Shown here piece after piece: positions 61,821-64,000 of a stretch of 64,000 bases of DNA. A model generated the notes under the pieces. It was not told the DNA's origin and did no database searches. It was given only the letters and a program-made list of their open reading frames with translations. The translations under genes and the position numbers were made by a program. This DNA comes from GCA-2693325 sp036343635. Its GTDB lineage: Bacteria > Latescibacterota > UBA2968 > UBA8231. The stretch is from contig JAYYVF010000066.1 of NCBI GenBank assembly GCA_036343635.1, positions 114,241-178,240 of the forward strand, given 5' to 3'. The first letter of the stretch is position 1. The number at the start of each line of letters is the position of its first letter.

Positions 61821-63227
61821 TCAATTTTTTATTTTTTTTCGTTTTCCGGCTTGAAGTTTGTTCGCTGCGCCGACAGATCCTATATGTAACGTGTCGTAGG
61901 CTTGTTGAGAAGATTCGAATGGCCCATCTTGGCTTTTTACTCCATGCCAGTTGACATTAGTGTTCATTGGATTTTCTCTTCCAGTGGCTTTTTCGCGTTT
62001 GGCAATGTATGCTAACATGCGTGCTTCTAATTGTTTAGCAATATCCTTCTCTATATTGGCCAGATTTTTTAGTTCTAGTGGATCATCAATCAGATTATAT
62101 AACTCTGTTCGAGGCTTAAAATGAAAATCAGGCTCTAATGAAATCATGAGTTTCCATTGGGGAGTGCGCCATCCATGTTTTCGCATCCATGTACACTCGG
62201 TGATATAAAATTCAGAGTAATTGGTTGCTCGTTTGCCTTGTATGAGGGGAAGCAGTGACTTACCATCAAATTTTGTATCTGTCTTTACGTTGAGGAGTTT
62301 CAGTATTGTAGGAACAAGATCTTGATGAAGTGTTATTCCATTGATACGCTCTCCAGATGGAATTTTCCCCGGAAGATGCAAGATAAGCGGGACGTGTAAT
62401 GTATTCTCGTACATCCCGTGGTGGTCATACCAGCATTCGTGCTCGTATAATGTTTCACCATGGTCACCATTAAGAATGATTAAGGTGTCATCAATCAGAT
62501 TTAGTTCCTGAATACGTGTGATTATACGTTGAATACACGCATCCATATAGGCGATAGCCCCGTCATATTGTGCATCCATGTAATGGCGATCTCTTACTCC
62601 AGGTGGCATCCAGTCGGCAAAAAAGTCACAAAATGGTTTAAAAGAGAATACGGGGTCCATCGATTTGTTTTTTGGGTCGAGTTCATTCCCGCTATAAAAC
62701 ATTCGTTCAAAAGGTGCTGGTGGTAAATATGGTGCATGTGGATCCATGTGACGTAGAAAAAGAAAAAATGGTTTTTTGGATCGCGACAGCCGGTCTAATT
62801 CGGGTATGGCAACATTGTTAAGCTCTTCCGCTTTGGGGCTTCTACCCGTTGCCCAAGAGCCCCATGCCGGATAGTCAAGGTATTTATCAAATCCGCGCGA
62901 GCTTGGATTCCCTGTAAACCCTACGCAGGAAGTATTATATCCATTCTTTTTTAGAACCTCCGGTAAAGTTCTGATGGTTTTTGGAAGACCCCCTTCGTGG
63001 CGCAACGCTACTACGGAGGTTGAGAATGAGTCTAAACCGGTAAGCATTGAAGCATATGCAGACGTGGTAGGAATATGTGCGGAATAGTTTTTTTCGAATA
63101 ACGTTCCACGTTTTGCAAAAGCATCAATGTGGGGTGTAGTATTACGTCCGTAACCGTAGCAACTCATATGGTCGGCTCGTAAACTATCGATACCCAGTAC
63201 TACTAAATTTGTTTTTTTCGCTGGCAT
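61821..63227 (-). CDS. Sulfatase-family (alkaline phosphatase superfamily) hydrolase with Thr at the nucleophile site
   Basis: This is a 468-aa protein with no signal peptide and an AGAGGA site before the ATG. The sulfatase fold is clear: VVLGIDSLRADHMSCYGYGRNTTPHIDAFAKRG-type start, a SMLTGL motif, FLRHMDPHAPYLPP, ILNGDHGETLYEHECWYDHHGMYE (metal Asp/His), HVPLILHLPG, and a late LIDDPLELKNLA. In true sulfatases a Cys or Ser in (C/S)xPxR is converted to formylglycine. Here the aligned stretch is TTSAYASMLTG, with Thr54 at that place and neither Pro nor Arg. Enzymes with Thr nucleophiles in this superfamily include phosphotransferases and phosphodiesterases, so sulfate-ester activity is doubtful. 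It is divergent from a Gfo/Idh/MocA gene. Confidence 0.82.
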   Translation of the reverse strand: MPAKKTNLVVLGIDSLRADHMSCYGYGRNTTPHIDAFAKRGTLFEKNYSAHIPTTSAYASMLTGLDSFSTSVVALRHEGGLPKTIRTLPEVLKKNGYNTSCVGFTGNPSSRGFDKYLDYPAWGSWATGRSPKAEELNNVAIPELDRLSRSKKPFFLFLRHMDPHAPYLPPAPFERMFYSGNELDPKNKSMDPVFSFKPFCDFFADWMPPGVRDRHYMDAQYDGAIAYMDACIQRIITRIQELNLIDDTLIILNGDHGETLYEHECWYDHHGMYENTLHVPLILHLPGKIPSGERINGITLHQDLVPTILKLLNVKTDTKFDGKSLLPLIQGKRATNYSEFYITECTWMRKHGWRTPQWKLMISLEPDFHFKPRTELYNLIDDPLELKNLANIEKDIAKQLEARMLAYIAKREKATGRENPMNTNVNWHGVKSQDGPFESSQQAYDTLHIGSVGAANKLQAGKRKKIKN

Positions 63228-63384
63228 GTTTTCCTCTTTAAGAATCTGTTGCGTCAGCAGGATGGTTTATCCTAAATAGTCACGGGCCTGTGGTCAAGTG
63301 TTATAGTTTGTAGGATCTATTTAACTCAATTAAATTGTTTTCCTCATGACCATGAAATGTTACCAGACACGAAGGAGATAGTGA

Positions 63385-64000
63385 TGGGCGCTAAATTAAA
63401 CGTCGCCGTAGTAGGAGTTGGAGGAATAGCGGGAGCTCATATGCCAGGATGGATAGCATCCGAGGATGCCGAGATTGTGGCGGGTTGCGATGTTAATTCA
63501 GAAATCCTAACAAAATGGGGTACAGATCATCAGATTAGCAAACTGTATGAAGACGTCAGTCAAGTTTGGTTAGATGACGAAATTGACGTTGTGGATATAT
63601 GTACGCCAAACATGTATCATGCTCCACTTAGTATTGCAGCTTTGGAGGCAGGTAAGCACGTACTCTGTGAAAAACCACTTGCTCCAACGCCAAAAGAAGT
63701 TTTGAAAATGATCGAGGCACGGGATCGGTCTGGTAAAATGCTGATGACGGCACAGAGTGTTCGTTTTACGGGTAACGCAATTTCTTTCAAAGAGGAAGTA
63801 GATTCTGGGTCTTTGGGCAATGTGTATCATGCACGTTGTTGGGCACTAAGGCGTGCCGGAATACCAAATCGACCAGGTTTTATTCAAAAAAAACATAGCG
63901 GTGGAGGACCATGCATTGATATCGGGGTCCATATGTTGGATCTGGCTTTATGGTTTATGGGTAATCCTCAGCCCGTTTCTGTGAGTGGAATGGCAGTTTC
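63385..64000 (+). CDS. Gfo/Idh/MocA-family oxidoreductase, C-terminus cut by window edge
   Basis: The frame opens at the ATG at 63385, with a strong AAGGAG site 6 bases upstream, and stays open for 205 codons to the window end. The Rossmann fold is visible: VAVVGVGGIAG near residue 7, AGCDVN, DVVDICTPNMYHAP, and GKHVLCEKPLAPTP with the conserved EKP lysine. Then come MTAQSVRFTGN and HSGGGPCIDIGVHMLDLALWFMG, with the late Asp and His. The family uses NAD(P) to oxidise or reduce sugars, inositols and related polyols. The substrate is unknown. It is divergent from the sulfatase-family gene over a 157-base gap, in which I see no other gene. Confidence 0.88.

Noticed and set aside
61805..61845. 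Terminator between serC and the sulfatase-family gene
   Set aside because: The long T tract is the antisense of the Lys-rich C-terminus (KRKKIKN) and only a weak 5-bp AT-rich stem (ATCAA/TTGAT) precedes it.
63344..63379. Short upstream frame (ATG ACC ATG AAA ...) before the Gfo/Idh/MocA gene
   Set aside because: Eleven codons ending in TAG inside the ribosome-binding region; no sign of leader-peptide attenuation.
1..64000. CRISPR arrays, tRNA or rRNA genes, insertion sequences, prophage or integrase genes
   Set aside because: No evenly spaced short direct repeats, no cloverleaf-like sequences or transposase/integrase motifs were recognised on either strand.

Overview
The window looks like a compact, moderately AT-rich chromosome segment of a diderm (Gram-negative) bacterium. 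The evidence is an OmpA-type peptidoglycan-binding domain, an Omp85 barrel, a BamB-like lipoprotein and several lipoprotein signals. Five giant secreted proteins carry a C-terminal domain of the type A (FlgD/T9SS-like) sorting class: a Pro-Asn-Pro-Phe motif, a V(Y/F)DVLGR-like strand, a W(D/N)G strand, ASG(V/I/T)Y, and a terminal hydrophobic-Leu-Arg end. Together with dockerin/cohesin-like modules, a sulfatase-like enzyme, an enolase-superfamily enzyme and a Gfo/Idh/MocA oxidoreductase, this points to the FCB side of the tree. It is reminiscent of Latescibacterota, Poribacteria or Marinimicrobia-type uncultured marine lineages. The phylum is an inference; there is no rRNA gene to confirm it.

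Layout. 1-26 kb: a surface-protein island. A truncated OmpA-like gene and a 1378-aa NHL/cadherin-like/dockerin protein lie on the minus strand. Divergent from them are five 1265-1642-aa secreted proteins in a row. The first four are two paralogous pairs (A-B and C-D), so a two-gene cassette has apparently been duplicated in tandem. The fifth combines Asp-box, hydin-type, VCBS and cohesin/dockerin modules. 26-28 kb: two cell-wall genes (Bax-like glucosaminidase, NodB-type deacetylase). 28.1-30.7 kb, minus: an operon of a nucleoside-phosphorylase-like protein, a spore-photoproduct-lyase-family radical SAM protein and a short-chain dehydrogenase, ending in an intrinsic terminator. 30.8-38.3 kb, plus: a tightly packed run of a DapF homologue in which both catalytic cysteines are serine, a SprT-DUF2786 protein, a metalloprotease/TolB-propeller/Omp85 fusion, a BamB-like lipoprotein, a small membrane protein and a propeller lipoprotein.

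38.3-45 kb, plus: a housekeeping run (yicC, an archaeal-type cytidylate kinase where gmk is often found, coaBC, family-4 uracil-DNA glycosylase, dnaB, an SDR, obg). 45-47.5 kb: two RNA methyltransferases on the minus strand, then a YigZ/IMPACT protein. 47.5-57.5 kb: metabolic and peptidase genes (TIM-barrel isomerase, enolase-superfamily enzyme, M32 carboxypeptidase, M19 dipeptidase, a large GT39-like membrane protein, dCTP deaminase, leucyl aminopeptidase). 57.5-64 kb: glcD-glcF-rhaM, serC, a sulfatase-family enzyme with Thr at the nucleophile position, and the start of a Gfo/Idh/MocA oxidoreductase cut by the window end.

Genes are densely packed, often with 4-bp ATGA or TTGA overlaps, and TTG and GTG starts are used several times. 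No stretch longer than 300 bases lacks a gene; the largest gap is 12794-13030. I saw no tRNA, rRNA, CRISPR array, insertion sequence or prophage gene. The most distinctive content is the surface-protein island with its duplicated cassette, the neighbouring envelope-assembly cluster, and the active-site substitutions in the DapF-like and sulfatase-like proteins.
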